Under the pieces are notes generated by a model that saw only the letters and a list, made by a program, of their open reading frames with translations, was not told where the DNA came from and searched no databases. Position numbers and translations under genes: made by a program. Below, piece by piece: positions 34,703 through 46,418 of a DNA stretch of 64,000 bases (its first letter is position 1; each line of letters starts with the position of its first letter). The stretch covers positions 32,058,763 through 32,122,762 of the forward strand of contig JAPTYO010000003.1 of assembly GCA_036873135.1 (NCBI GenBank), written 5' to 3'. This DNA is from Clarkia xantiana subsp. parviflora. Lineage: Eukaryota > Streptophyta > Magnoliopsida > Myrtales > Onagraceae.

Positions 34703-37700
34703 CCTTAAACAAAAATGTTAGGAGTTTAAATCCCGCTAAGATCTAAATTATATAAAAATATTTATGATCAATATTTTAACCTTTGTAAACTGACAAGTGC
34801 AAATGGTGATTAATTTAAGCGTGGATTAAATATATTATTGGTATTATCTTTTGATGGCCCTTTGGGACAGACAAAAAAAAATAAAAATAAAAACAAAACA
34901 AAACTTATTTGACATGTTTCTCTTTGCTCCCGGTGCACATACACCCTCTTCTTTAATCTAATTAACCCTCATCCTACCGAACCTTGGACCCGGGTGTATG
35001 GTTAATTAATGACACAACCCATGCATGCAGCCTATCGTTTCAAAGGCATTGGTCGAAGAACATTCCTATATATAAGATAGATGTAATATTCAAACTATAC
35101 ATAAATTCATTTATGGATTAAGTGAATAGAACATGCTTAGTTAAATTTGGTTGGCTAATGAAAATAATCACTCGAATTTGGGGTTTATAAATGATAAAAT
35201 GTGGGACCGTGATCGAGCTTGCAGGATTAAGCCCTACTAGCGGGAGATAATGCACGACTCTATAAATCATAAAAGGTATATGAAAAGCAACATATTATAT
35301 CGTGACATTTCGTCCCACATAATAGATAGAAAGAAGTAATTTGGATCTCTTATAAGCAAGAGAGTTGTACTAGCTCAACTGAATTTCTCATTTTATGATC
35401 ACGAATAAGAACAATGATAAGTTCAATCGTATGCGAAATGAGAGGGACTCGTGGGATTGGCGTGAGAGGGATTCAGAATAAGTAGGGTTCGTTTACCAAA
35501 AATCAGATAAATCAAGTAGACCGATCAAAAGATATGTCATGTTCTGATCATAAGGATTTGACTGAGTAGGCTCGTACTGAGTTTGGCTAGTGAGAACATT
35601 TGGTCGAATTTAACAGCCTTACATCTAAAACAGAGACATGCTATGTTAATCGAGCCAACCGTCTAAAATAGATGGATAAAGTGATAATGTAATAGTTGAG
35701 ACTTTTCAGGTACTTAAAAGGTATAAAATTTATTTTTGATACTAATTTATCCACGCGTTTATCTCATATATGTACATGTTTGATTTCAAATCTATAGTAT
35801 TTTATAGTGAATAGATAAATTTAATTATTTATAATAATGAAAATAAGGGAGCAATTGCTCATGTTGTTGATCCGAAGTTCTAGGTTGTTGTTGCCGGGGC
35901 AAAGCATCCGTTTCCTGCGGTTCGATAGTTATGTTCTCTGCATTAGAGACAATATTGTTAATTTCTTTTATACTTTTTAACTCCGAGAAACACACTTATT
36001 CTTTTCCATTTGAATAAGTGTTTTTATCTTCCAAATACAAAAGCCACCATAGTTGTAATTTGTGCAAATTATTAGGGTATTGTTGGAATTTCAAAATATC
36101 GAAATGCATTTCATTTTTTGTTTTTTTATTATTATTAAGAGTGTATATAAATGCTTTGACAAAATGTTTTACTAATAATAATATTTTTGAAAAATATACA
36201 AATACATACAAATAATATTATTTGCAAATTAGTGTGCGCTAGAAACTTTCATCCAAACATCCTAATTTATGGGGAAGTTGATTCAGATATGCATTTTATT
36301 CTAACATAATATAAAAAATGCATATGTTCAAATCATATGACGCTATTTAAATGTGAAGCTTTCTAAGTAGTGCAAATTTTAGGGTTTAGTAGACATTGTT
36401 GTTCACTATAGACATCAGTTTAAAAGGAGAGTTTAAAAAGAGAATGTTAAAATATGTATAAAAACGTATAAAAAAAACATTCATTCGGAAGTTTAAATTT
36501 ATAATATGAATTGAAAATTCTCTGTACATTTTATTTTTAACCTAATTTTAATATGCAATAAAACTCGTTAATGTAATATATATATATTCACTAATAATTA
36601 GTTATATAATAATTATGATATTGTTAATGGAGAAAGATACGGATAAAAGCAAAACAAAAGGCTTGAAAGAGAGACAAAGGACGTTGTCCCACTTTGATTA
36701 ATAGTGCTTCAAAGTTCGCAACGCTTTTCTTTTGGGTAACCAGGATTAAGATTATTAGATTATACTAATGTTAGTTATTAATTAATTAAGATATTGATTG
36801 AGGGAAACAAAAGTTGGAGCTGTAAACAATTAGCGGCATGCATGTTTGTGTTTTCCAACGGGGTTCTCGAAAATAGAGATTACTAGCTAATCTAGCCATG
36901 ATATAGAAACCCTAGCTAGGAGCTCTGTTTCTTTTCTTTTCTTTTCTTCCTTTATAGTTTATTATTTATTACTTAATAATTCACATAAGATTCTTTTTCT
37001 ATGAACTGAATTAGAGTTTGTAAATTCAAATAATGTAAATTTAGGAAAAAGTAACATATATAAATGTGTACAACAGTTGAAAAGTGATTACAGTTTTCTC
37101 TTGTGTAAATATGACAATTAATATATGTTTGCTTCTCTATCATTAATTTACAACTGTTAGATTTGATTACGTTTTTCTTTCATGAATATAAAAGTTTAAG
37201 AATTATTATTTGACCAACTGTTCTAAAACATTAAGTTGATAGGTGAACGTATGATTTAACATTTATATATATACTTCAACATTCTTCCTCACATGTGGAC
37301 TGAAACATTTTGAAAACACGCTACGTGAAACTTTTTAACAAGGGGGCTTAAACTCGGTGTTGTGGAAATTCAAACATGCGTGCTCTGATACAATGTGAAA
37401 GTTTAAAACTTACTACTTGACCAACTGTACATAAAACTTAGGTGATAGATGAATGTATATGATTTACCATATATATTTCAACGATGAATCTATTTACAAC
37501 AGTTGAGATTTGATTACAGTATTTTTTTCCATAAAATTCGTATAACGATTAAGATCTGACTCAACTTTTCTATCATGAAGTTACAATGTTTGAGATTTTA
37601 TTATACTTTTATCTCATAAATATATAACAGTTGATATCTGATTAAACTTCTATATCTTGAATTTGCACAATAATTGTTCCGATTAATTTTATATCTCTTG

Positions 37701-37929
37701 AAATTTGATTCATTCTCTCTCGATCTATGACATCATTTTGTTTGTATTCCAAGATTGCATCCGTAATTTGATATGAGAGCGTTAATGTTAAATTTTGTCT
37801 CAAGCAAATCATAACTTGTTTTGCACTTAAGAACGTAACTCGTTTTACTAGTTGGTCCAACCAATTTTCGATATCTATAGCTAAAATTCGACTGTATTCA
37901 CAGTCGATTTTTTTTTTTTTGCCAAGAAA
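34703..37929. other. Long AT-rich intergenic stretch
   Basis: No gene is supported. At 37190-37500 a block with (t)tgaccaactgt and gatagatgaa(c/t)gtat occurs twice in direct order. The minus-strand open frame 37642-37965 has no recognisable domain. Confidence 0.4.
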
Positions 37930-38275
37930 AAAGAATGGGCTAGTAGTTGGCGACCCTAGGCCCATCCCGTTATGTAATGTTCGGGACTCTCTTGCTCACG
38001 ATCTGTTTTTTTTTTTTTTTTTCTAACCAGACTTAGCGAAACAACCCCCGTCAGTGTAACCCCACCAGCAGCCTAGTATAGTCAAGAGGCCGATCATTTA
38101 AGCTCAGTTTTACTCGCCCCTCTTATGCTTGACGCGGTATGTGGGTCAGATGGGACTTGATATTTTTATTTCATGTTACCGCGAGGTGACGCTCTTCAAG
38201 GGTTTCGAATCTAGAACTCTATAGTCGAACTATTTAGGAGTAAGCGCTCTTCACCACTAAATCACCATAAAAATT
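37930..38275 (-). repeat. SINE-like repeat, family A
   Basis: On the minus strand it opens with ggtgatttagtggtgaagagc (A-box-like), then gattcgaaaccctt (B-box-like), cacctcgcggtaac, a body with gagtaaaactgagctt, and ends near cgtaacgggatgggcc. The best-preserved copy in the window. Confidence 0.55.
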
Positions 38276-38836
38276 ATGACATTTATTATTTGAATAAGTA
38301 AATGAACGAACAAGAGAAAGATTAAATAAAGTGGAGCATTGGAAAAGAGACAAATAATAAATACGGCAATAATGTGTGTGGGTGCTTAATTGCAGGAAGT
38401 AAAGGAGGCGTACGTGCGAGGCAACAATGCATCCAATAATAGCAAGAAAGAGAAAGAAGAAGGAAAAGCCAAAAGGGAGAAGAGAAAAACAACAACAAAC
38501 CAACCAAGTCCAACGTTTGACTCACCCACCCATCACAACGATATCTACGCAACAAACACCGTTTGACGATTGTGATTTGAGAGACAAGACATATTGCTCC
38601 ACCATTATCACTACCGAACCCTAAATCCAACCCCACGTACTATTTTCACCCCAAAGAAACACCCACCTAGTATGAAGTTTTTTCATATATGTTTCAAATG
38701 GTAGTAATAATGTTATTATTGAAGACATTTTAAAAAGAAAAATGATATTTCTCGTCCGACGTGGCAGCTTAATTACGGTACGATTGTATCTAGATAGCTA
38801 ATGGTCTTATAAGTTGTAAAAAAAAATATTACAAAC

Positions 38837-39785
38837 TGTTTGATCACACGTGCATCGAGTTGCCGTCTTCGGGTGATCCGTTCATTTCGGGATCATTCGT
38901 TTAACGTGCTCTTCTCCATGCGGTCCTGTAAAAAGGGGTGTGCCGGGGGTGCCCGGCGAACACTCTTTGATGCTTAAATGAGTACGAGGGCTAGAGAGAT
39001 AAAGTAATTTAGAGAGAATTCAGAGCTATCAATAATGAACTTAACTTGTAAATGAATGACATGGTGTTCTATTTATAGAGTTTGTAGGAAATAATCCGGC
39101 TAGGGATAGTGCGTAAACGCGGGTAGGACGGGAATATGTCATTTTTGGCATCGGAGGGGCCCACTGTGTATGGTGATATCAATGGATGTTTATACGGGCG
39201 TCGGGACTCGTAGTGACCAACAACAGCGTAACCCGGGTGAAAGGTCATCCGGGTGTCGGGGACGCGCCGGTCTCAGGCTTATCTGGATGGAGTGTGTCCG
39301 TCCGGATGGACACTCCTCCGTCCGAACTAGTGGAGGGACTCCACTAGTCCGGTTGGAGGGGCATCCATCCGGCCTTAGTGATCCGGGACAACTTCGTGTA
39401 TCCGAGTCACACTTAATTACCTCGGGGTTGTGTTTCTCGGGTTCCGGGTCACTCGATGTCCAAGTTTCGGTTTATAACAGTGTTGACGTGGCGACTAAAT
39501 CAGGATTAAGTGAGGTTAACCCGGGTGTATATATATCCATCACAAACAATGCTACATAAAGTCCCTCCATTAGTTCGGTTGGAGGGGCCTCCATCCGGCC
39601 TTAACGATCCGGGACAACTTCGTGTATCCGGGTCACGCTTAATTACCTCGAGGTTGTGTTTCTCGGGTTCCGGGCCACTCGATATCCGAATTCCGGTTTA
39701 TAACCGTGTTTGGGGTTGACGTGGCGACTAAATCGGGTTTAAGTGAGGTTAACCCGGGTGTATATCAATCACAAACAATGCTACA
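38837..39785 (-). mobile_element. Probable solo LTR or LTR remnant with an internal tandem duplication
   Basis: The block begins tgtttgatca and ends caatgctaca. On the minus strand it has a TATA box (ctctataaatag near 39070-39085) followed by CT-rich leader sequence. A ~225-bp unit is tandemly duplicated (about 39330-39556 and 39558-39785; both contain gatccgggacaacttcgtgt and end cacaaacaatgctaca). No matching target duplication was found. GC content is well above the surroundings. Confidence 0.45.
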
Positions 39786-39894
39786 TAGAGACAGCTTGAC
39801 CGTTGTTAGACCGAAGTTGAACAATGTATCATTTCTCTTAAAAAAATAAAAAACAAAAAATGTAAATATTAACAATGTCTGAATTAGTGGTGTT

Positions 39895-40047
39895 GTTTAT
39901 TCAATGTTGTTTGGATCAACTGGTAAAATAAGTTGTGCTTTGAGAATGAATCAAGTTCGAATCTCGTGTTGTAGACGCCACCTTAGAAATGGTTTTAACC
40001 TTAATATTCATGGCTTGAAATTGCGGAAGTAATCTTGTATAAAAAAA
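39895..40047 (+). repeat. SINE-like repeat, third type
   Basis: ggatcaactggtaaaataag (A-box-like) is followed by aagttcgaatctcgtg (B-box-like), and the block ends in aatcttgtataaaaaa. Only one copy was noticed. Confidence 0.35.
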
Positions 40048-40247
40048 TGGCATTGTTAAAAATAGACTTATCCTTAGTAAATTTTCAAATAGATTGGATT
40101 TGTGAATGACTTTCTTATTATATGCTTTAATATTTTCTCTTAAATCGATGTTGCATATAATTTATTTTGACCAACTATCTTCATCACTCTTAATGACTTC
40201 ACAGTCACGCCATGACTAACTTTTTCATATATAAATCTGAACATATG

Positions 40248-41058
40248 TGTTGAATATGATTCGAGACAATTTTACAAAGGTCGACAACATTGAATTCAGA
40301 ACCCACAAAAGTTAAAATCAACGACTAGTCATATTTGGATTAGGAATACAAAGACAAATAATCGACACCAACATAAGAGGAAGTCGACAAGCATCGCGGC
40401 TTTTGAACAACTGACGACCTGTTGTTCACTTAAAGACTCGCCCTCTTAAGGAAAAAGTCGAGTCGACGTTCAGGCACTAAGAAGAAACGTTTCTTCTCAA
40501 GAAAGGGACACCAACTGGCAATCTGCTTGTCGCCACTAAGAAGACTACTAAGAAAGGGGCACTAGCTGGCGACGTACTTGTCACCTACTTCAGCTACCAC
40601 AAGGAAACTTTCCTCCTAAGGAATGGTGAGGTGACGATCTACTTGTCACCTACTGACATTTCACCGCCTCCCTCCAACCAATCAAATAAAGGCGGCTACC
40701 GTCATTGAGCAGCCAATCACAAACAAACCACCGCCATTGAGCAGTCAATCACAAGCAAGTTGCCGCCACAAAGAATGTCGGTACATTTCCCCTATAAATA
40801 GGTGAACACTTTCATTATTTATGATAATCTACATTCACATACTTTTATAATATTCTATCAAATTCCATTACTGACTTAAGATTCGGAGTGGAATCAGGGG
40901 CAAATCACCACCCATTTTCAGGTCTTCGCCTACCAAAGCACCCTAAAGGAAACTTAGTACCTCTTGAGGTCGAGACATACACCTAAAGGAGTTAGCTAGC
41001 GGCGAGACCTTGAAGTCCATTACCAGAAGTTTCAGGCCACGTCATTTTGATCCCAACA
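40248..41058 (+). repeat. 5' LTR of the gypsy element
   Basis: Starts tgttgaatatgattcgagac and ends ...tcccaaca (TG...CA). A TATA box (ctataaatagg) lies near 40793. The 3' LTR is a diverged copy with many point changes. Confidence 0.85.
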
Positions 41059-41079
41059 TTTGGCGCCGTCTGTGGGAAC
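41059..41079 (+). other. Primer binding site of the gypsy element
   Basis: tttggcgccgtctgtgggaa directly follows the 5' LTR, a form seen often in plant gypsy elements. The matching tRNA was not determined. Confidence 0.6.
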
Positions 41080-41760
41080 GGTGATAAAAAAGTCATGGAA
41101 CCACCAATGAGCAACTCGAGATGAAACCAGACTGGGAGACCGGAGGATTTCTCTCAAGGATCGACAGAAACCCTGGAAAATTACTTCAGGCGTTTCCAGG
41201 GAGCCTACGGTGGAGGTGAATTTGCGGATGAAGAAGTCATCCACACATTCTTCAGAGGATTGGAACCACGATTCCAGTCTCTAGCCATCACTCAATATAT
41301 GGAACCCGTTGTGAGATAGGAATATCTAATTCATAGAGTGACCCGCCACATCAGAGTAGAACAATTCCGGCGAATCGCTTCACCCAACAAGAAACCCCCC
41401 GGGGTCGAGGTGAGAGTTCGTCCGTCCGAGGTGTTTCCTCAAGAGAATATCGACAAACTCAACAGAGGATGGAAGCACTTCTAAAGACGGAGGGAACCCG
41501 CCGTCCCCTCTCATACTGTAAAAGTCACCAAGAAGAGGGGCACAACACAGAAGATTGCCTCATCGCAAGAAGAGAGCTTGAATTTATGCAATGAGAAATT
41601 CAACGACATCACCGTCGTCGGGCCCATGAAGGTCGAAGATGGAGAACCCCTCCAGACAATGACATCAATGTTCTGTCGGGAGGATTTGCGGCCGGGGGAG
41701 AGTTGAGCATCGCTCGAAACGCTTACGCAAGTCGAGATGTTTCCTCACAGGGTACTCACA
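41080..41760 (+). pseudogene. Decayed gag region
   Basis: Translation around 41162-41310 gives a gag-like segment (ETLENYFRRFQGAYGG, HTFFRGLEPRFQSL). Stop codons and frame changes follow, so no full Gag is encoded. Confidence 0.55.
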
Positions 41761-42034
41761 AGAGACCAATGGAGCTAGAGCCAATGGCAGACACCTTCTC
41801 CACAGATGACTTAACCCAAAACAACACAACTCCACGAAGATAACAACTCGGATAAAAGATTTCGAGGTTAAAAGAATACATGTCGACAGAGGAAGCTCTA
41901 CCGACGTAATCACCTTCGAGGTTATCGCCGCGATGGGGTACTAGAAGGAAGATCTTCAAGAGATGACTTCCCCGCTGGCGGGATTTGCTGAGAGAACGAC
42001 TTAACATTTTGGGGCAATCCAACTCCCTATAATC

Positions 42035-42412
42035 TTGGGCCAATGCTGGAAGACCTTACATTTAAAGGTGCATTTCGTGGTCGTCGATCAAATAAACGCC
42101 TACAACGCTATACTGGGAAGGACGAACCTCAATTCCAATTACATCGTTTCCTCCACCACCCACCAGGTCATGAGATTCCCTACTCAACACGGAATGGGAG
42201 AGGTGTGGGGCAATCAGAGGGCGTCTCGACAATGTTACGTCAATCTCCTCAAAAGACGTAATCAAATGGAAACTCTATCCATCGTGACGGGTGAAGATCC
42301 TCGGGAGGAAGGCGGTCGACCAGCCCCAATGGAGGAACCAAGGAAAATTGCCATAGAAGGCGACGACAGAATGGTCAAAATCGGGACCACTTTGCATTTA
42401 GAGTTAGCATAG
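42035..42412 (+). pseudogene. Protease-region remnant of gypsy pol
   Basis: The frame contains HFVVVDQINAYNAILGRTNL, matching the AYNAILGR segment C-terminal to the aspartic protease site. The DTG active site itself is not seen in an intact frame. Confidence 0.6.
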
Positions 42413-42445
42413 AGGATAATCTCCCTCTTAAAGGAATATAAGGAG

Positions 42446-42788
42446 TTGCTCGCTTGGGAACCTAGCGACATGCCAAGAATAAGTTCTGACATTATCTCTC
42501 ACGAGCTCAGGATAGATCCTGTCGTGAAACCTATAGCTCAAAAAGGAAGATCTACGGGAGCTGAAAAGAAGGCGGTGATACGCCAAGAAGTGGGAAAGCT
42601 GGTCGAGGCCGGTTTCGTCAAAGAGATACGATTCCAAACTTGGGTCGCCAACCCGGTCTTGGTAAGAAAATCTAATAAGAAATGAAGGATGTGCGTAGAC
42701 TTTCGGGATCTCAACAGAGCATGTCCCGATGATTCTAATCCTTTACCTAGAATCGGCCAGCTTGTCAACGCCACCTCAGGACATGAGC
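42446..42788 (+). pseudogene. N-terminal part of reverse transcriptase
   Basis: MPRISSDIISHELRIDP, then GFVKEIRFQTWVANPVLVRK, a stop in place of the usual Trp, and MCVDFRDLNRACPDD. The sequence ends at GHELWLD; the YxDD region is absent. Confidence 0.75.
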
Positions 42789-42789
42789 T

Positions 42790-43430
42790 TTGGCTGGATT
42801 TTGTGAAGAGATGCTAATCAACCATCGCTTTGGCTCTGTCCATCATGCACAAACTAATGGACAAGTCGAGGCGGCAAACAAAACGATTCTGAATGGATTA
42901 AAGAAGAGGGTGGCTTCTCTAAAGGGGAGTTGGGTTGAAGAGGTGGACCAAGTACTTTGGGCACTTAGAACCACACCCAAGAGAGCCACCGGCGAGACCC
43001 CTTTCAACACGGTCTATGGATCGGAAGTCGTTTCACCAGTTAAGGTAGCTAATATCTCTCTAAGATTCGCCACATATCGAGCCGACCATAATGACGAACA
43101 AAGAAATATCGACTTAGATCTAGTCGACGAAAAGAGATGGGCCTCCGAGGAAAATCATGGAAGAATGAAGCTCGCCACTGCCGGGTAATTTAACCTAAAA
43201 GTGGGACGGCACCAATTCTTCCCAGGTGAAAAGGTCTTAAGAAGAAATGAGTTTCTAACTGCCGATCAAAGAGGAAAAATGGTGCCAAAATAGGAAGGTC
43301 CTTACGTCATTATCGACATACCATGTCCCAACGCCTACAAATTAGAAGATCCACAAGGGCAACGCCTCAATAGGACTTTTAATGCAGAGCACCTGAAGAA
43401 ATTCTACGTCAAGAATCCTTTCATGTATTT
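42790..43430 (+). pseudogene. C-terminal part of integrase
   Basis: HHAQTNGQVEAANKTILNGL, then WALRTTPKRATGETPF, a stop near 43186, and a chromo-like tail ending FNAEHLKKFYV. The N-terminal zinc finger and first catalytic acids are missing. Confidence 0.75.
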
Positions 43431-43736
43431 CTATTATAATAAAGCGATAAATAAATATGTGATTTCTTTCTCCTTGATATGTACACAGGACTCCTCGACT
43501 TCATATAGTCGGCGACGATCCAGGAGATAGTCATAACTGACTCCCACGACTTCCGATAGTCGCTTTTACAAATAAGATCGATCATAATACCAACTCATCG
43601 ATTCTGTAAAATCCAAAGGCAGAGAGTTTAGGCTAAAAGGATAAAAGACTGGAATTCTCTTCTCATCATCAAAGGTACTCGACATAACCATTTTTCCCTT
43701 TATTTTAAACCGAACGACTTATGTCTCGGGGGCAAG

Positions 43737-44555
43737 TATTGGATATGATTCGAGACAACCTTACAAGGGTCGACAACATTGAATTCGGTACCCTCAAAAG
43801 TTAAAGTCAATGACTAGTCATATTTGGATTAGGAATACAAAGACAAACAGTCGACACAAACATAAGAGGAAGTCGAAAAGCATCGCGGCTTCTGAAGAAG
43901 TGACGATTTGTTGCTCACTTAAGGACTCTCCCTCTTAAGGAAAAAGTCGAGTCGACGGCTACACACTAAGAAGAAACCTTTCTTCTTAAGAAAGGGACAC
44001 CAACTGACAACCTGCTTGTCGCCACTAAGAAGAAACCATTCCTACTAAGAAAGGGGCACCGGCTGGCGACATACTTGTCACCTACTTCAGCCGCCACAAG
44101 AAAACCTTCCTCCTAAGGAATGGTGAGGTGGCGACCAACTTGTCACCTACTGACATTTTACCGCCTCCCTCCAACCAATCAAAGAAAGACGGCTACCACC
44201 ATTGAGCAGCCAATCACAAACAAACCACTGTCATTGAGCAGCCAATCACAAGCAAGCTGCCGCCACAAAGAATGTCGGTACATTCCTCCTATAAATAGGA
44301 GAACACTTTCATTATTTACGATAATCTACACTCACATACTTTTATAGTATTCTCTCAAATTCAATTACTGACTTAAGCTTCGTAGTGGAATCAGGGGCAA
44401 ATCCCCACCCCTTTTTAGGTCATCGCCTACCAAAGCACCCTAAAGGAAACTAAGTGCCCCTCGAGGTAGAGACAGACACCTAAAGGAGTTTGCTAGCGGC
44501 AAGATCTTGAGGTCTATTACCAGAAGTTTCAAGCCACGTCATTTAAATCCCAACA
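43737..44555 (+). repeat. 3' LTR of the gypsy element
   Basis: Starts tattggatatgattcgagac (the terminal TG is mutated to TA) just after the purine-rich tract cgggggcaag, and ends tcccaaca before the target duplication. Same TATA box near 44289. Confidence 0.85.
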
Positions 44556-44560
44556 ATATG

Positions 44561-44954
44561 TAAATATATATATTCGTTATATTTTTAAACATACTTAAAA
44601 AGCGGTCAATGAAAATTGTATGTTTCATTATCATTTTCAAACTTGATTTAATGTCATGTAGGAATATGTTTTAAATATGTTTTTTTTTTTTGCCAACAGA
44701 ATCTAAAGATGTTAGTTAAGACTTAAAGATATTGATATCTTTCGGATAATGTTAACATATCCCTAAATTATATTTCAGGTGATGTATTTGAGTAATCGAT
44801 ACCTATTATTTAAGAGAATTTTGGCCCAAAAAAAAAAAAGAGAATAAGTACCTGAACCAATTAAAGCTCATGATACGTGAAATAAATTAGAGTGAAAAGT
44901 GATGTAAGTTTAAACACTACCGGTATATATTCTTTTGTTAATAAAATGAATGTA
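44561..44954. other. AT-rich sequence, nothing seen
   Basis: No gene or assignable repeat. Confidence 0.4.
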
Positions 44955-45265
44955 GTAGTAGTGACGACCTTAGATCCATTCCGCTACGTAATGTTCGATC
45001 TCTCATGCTCACGGTCTGAGATTTTTCTGACAGACTTAGAGAACAACCAGCGCATGTACTGACCCGTCAATGTAACCCCACCAGCAACCTAGTTTAGTCA
45101 AGAGGTCGACCTGTTAAGCTCAGTTCTACTCGCCTACTCATATGCTTGACACGATATATGGCCAGACGGGACCTGATATTTTAATCAAGTCACCGCGAGG
45201 TGACACCCCTAAGAGGTTTCGAACCTGGAACTCCGTAAGACCACCAACATTTACTACGTCAAAAG
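44955..45265 (-). repeat. SINE-like repeat, family A
   Basis: Minus-strand order: an A-box region around ggtggtcttac, aggttcgaaacctctt (B box), cacctcgcggtgact, the body with gagtagaactgagctt, and a 3' end near cgtagcggaatggatc. Close to the copy at 37930. Confidence 0.5.
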
Positions 45266-46418
45266 TAGCTTTTATAAATAAAGTTTTTTAAGAGAGTAGT
45301 AGATGGAAGCAGCAATGACGTAACATTTACATTATAATCTCTCATCTATTTGAGTTGTCGATTGATATTGTATGGTTGATTTTTAATAGTTTGGTTATCA
45401 TCAGTTAAAGAGTTGCACGTCATTTAGAAATTTATTTGTTTGGAGCTAATGTCGCTCTCCTAATAATAGCTAGGGGATACTGAAAATTAGTCAAGCTGTT
45501 CAGAGTAAGACTCCCTAACCACGATCCCTTCAATGTAGAGGAATCATCCATTATCCGTATGCGCATGGGAGTTGGGCTTCGAGAACGACATTGGGTGTAA
45601 TAGAGGACTGAGCCAGTCTCAGAAATGGATGAATGTTATAAAGGCGGAATCTACTGTGAGCGTCAAAACTCCAAGCTCGAAGCAGGTATATACTAAGTAA
45701 TGCGCTACAATTGACAGTTACAAATATCTGTTTAGCTGGAAACATTAAGTAACATTTGGATTCTTTTACATTAAGGAAACATTAAGGTATAAATTTAGCT
45801 AAAAAATCCATCTCTTTATAATATTTCAAAATTTAACATTTGGATTCTTTTACCTTAAAGAAGATACAATTGTCGAATTTTTTAGAGCGCTCATTTCTAT
45901 ATATTTTGATTTCGGAGCTACGAGTTATTTTTTTAGGGAAATAAAGGCTATTGTCTAGCTAACGAGCCGGCCTCTTAATATTACTAGATTCCAGCCTCTT
46001 AATATTACTAGATTCTTGATCGTACTACGTTGACGGGACACGTATATGAACTAGTCGTTCAAATTTTTGATACATTCGTAAATAAACAAGAGAGATCGTG
46101 CATGATATATAGTAGAATAATATACTCAGGAAAATAATTGGTATATATCATATCAAGTGACATGACATGTTATATGGACTTTGAAAAATAATATCCCAAC
46201 TTGACGTAAATTCCATTCTTTTATTTTTACTTTTCTTTATAATAAAATATTCTTCTTGCCCTCAATTTCCTTTCCTTTCATTTCCTTTCTCTATCTGCTG
46301 TGGTAAACAAAGTCAGTGAAGACCTGTGAGTCTTGTTTAGTTGAAGCCGTCTCTCTCTCTCTGCAACACACACGAATGGAAATGGAATCTTGATGATTTT
46401 AGTACGACGCAGCAGAAA
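45266..46418 (+). promoter_or_regulatory. BRL1 upstream region
   Basis: AT-rich to about 46250, then CT-rich (ctctctctctctgc near 46351-46363), which probably marks the leader. An in-frame TTG at 46341 precedes the ATG but is not a likely start. No TATA box can be chosen with certainty. Confidence 0.4.

Larger units (their letters stand above)
40248..44555 (+). mobile_element. Ty3/gypsy LTR retrotransposon with a large internal deletion
   Basis: Two LTRs (40248-41058 and 43737-44555) flank a 2.7-kb interior. The 5-bp target duplication atatg is exact on both sides (40243-40247 and 44556-44560). The interior runs gag, protease, partial RT, partial integrase, the Ty3/gypsy order. RT stops just after the start of its domain and runs straight into the integrase C-terminal half near 42790, so the RT core, RNase H and integrase N-half are gone. 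Several stop codons break the gag and RT parts. It cannot move without help. Confidence 0.85.

Noticed and set aside
37642..37965. 107-aa minus-strand open frame considered as a retroelement fragment
   Set aside because: It slightly resembles copia gag wording, but no motif is firm and part lies at a SINE edge.
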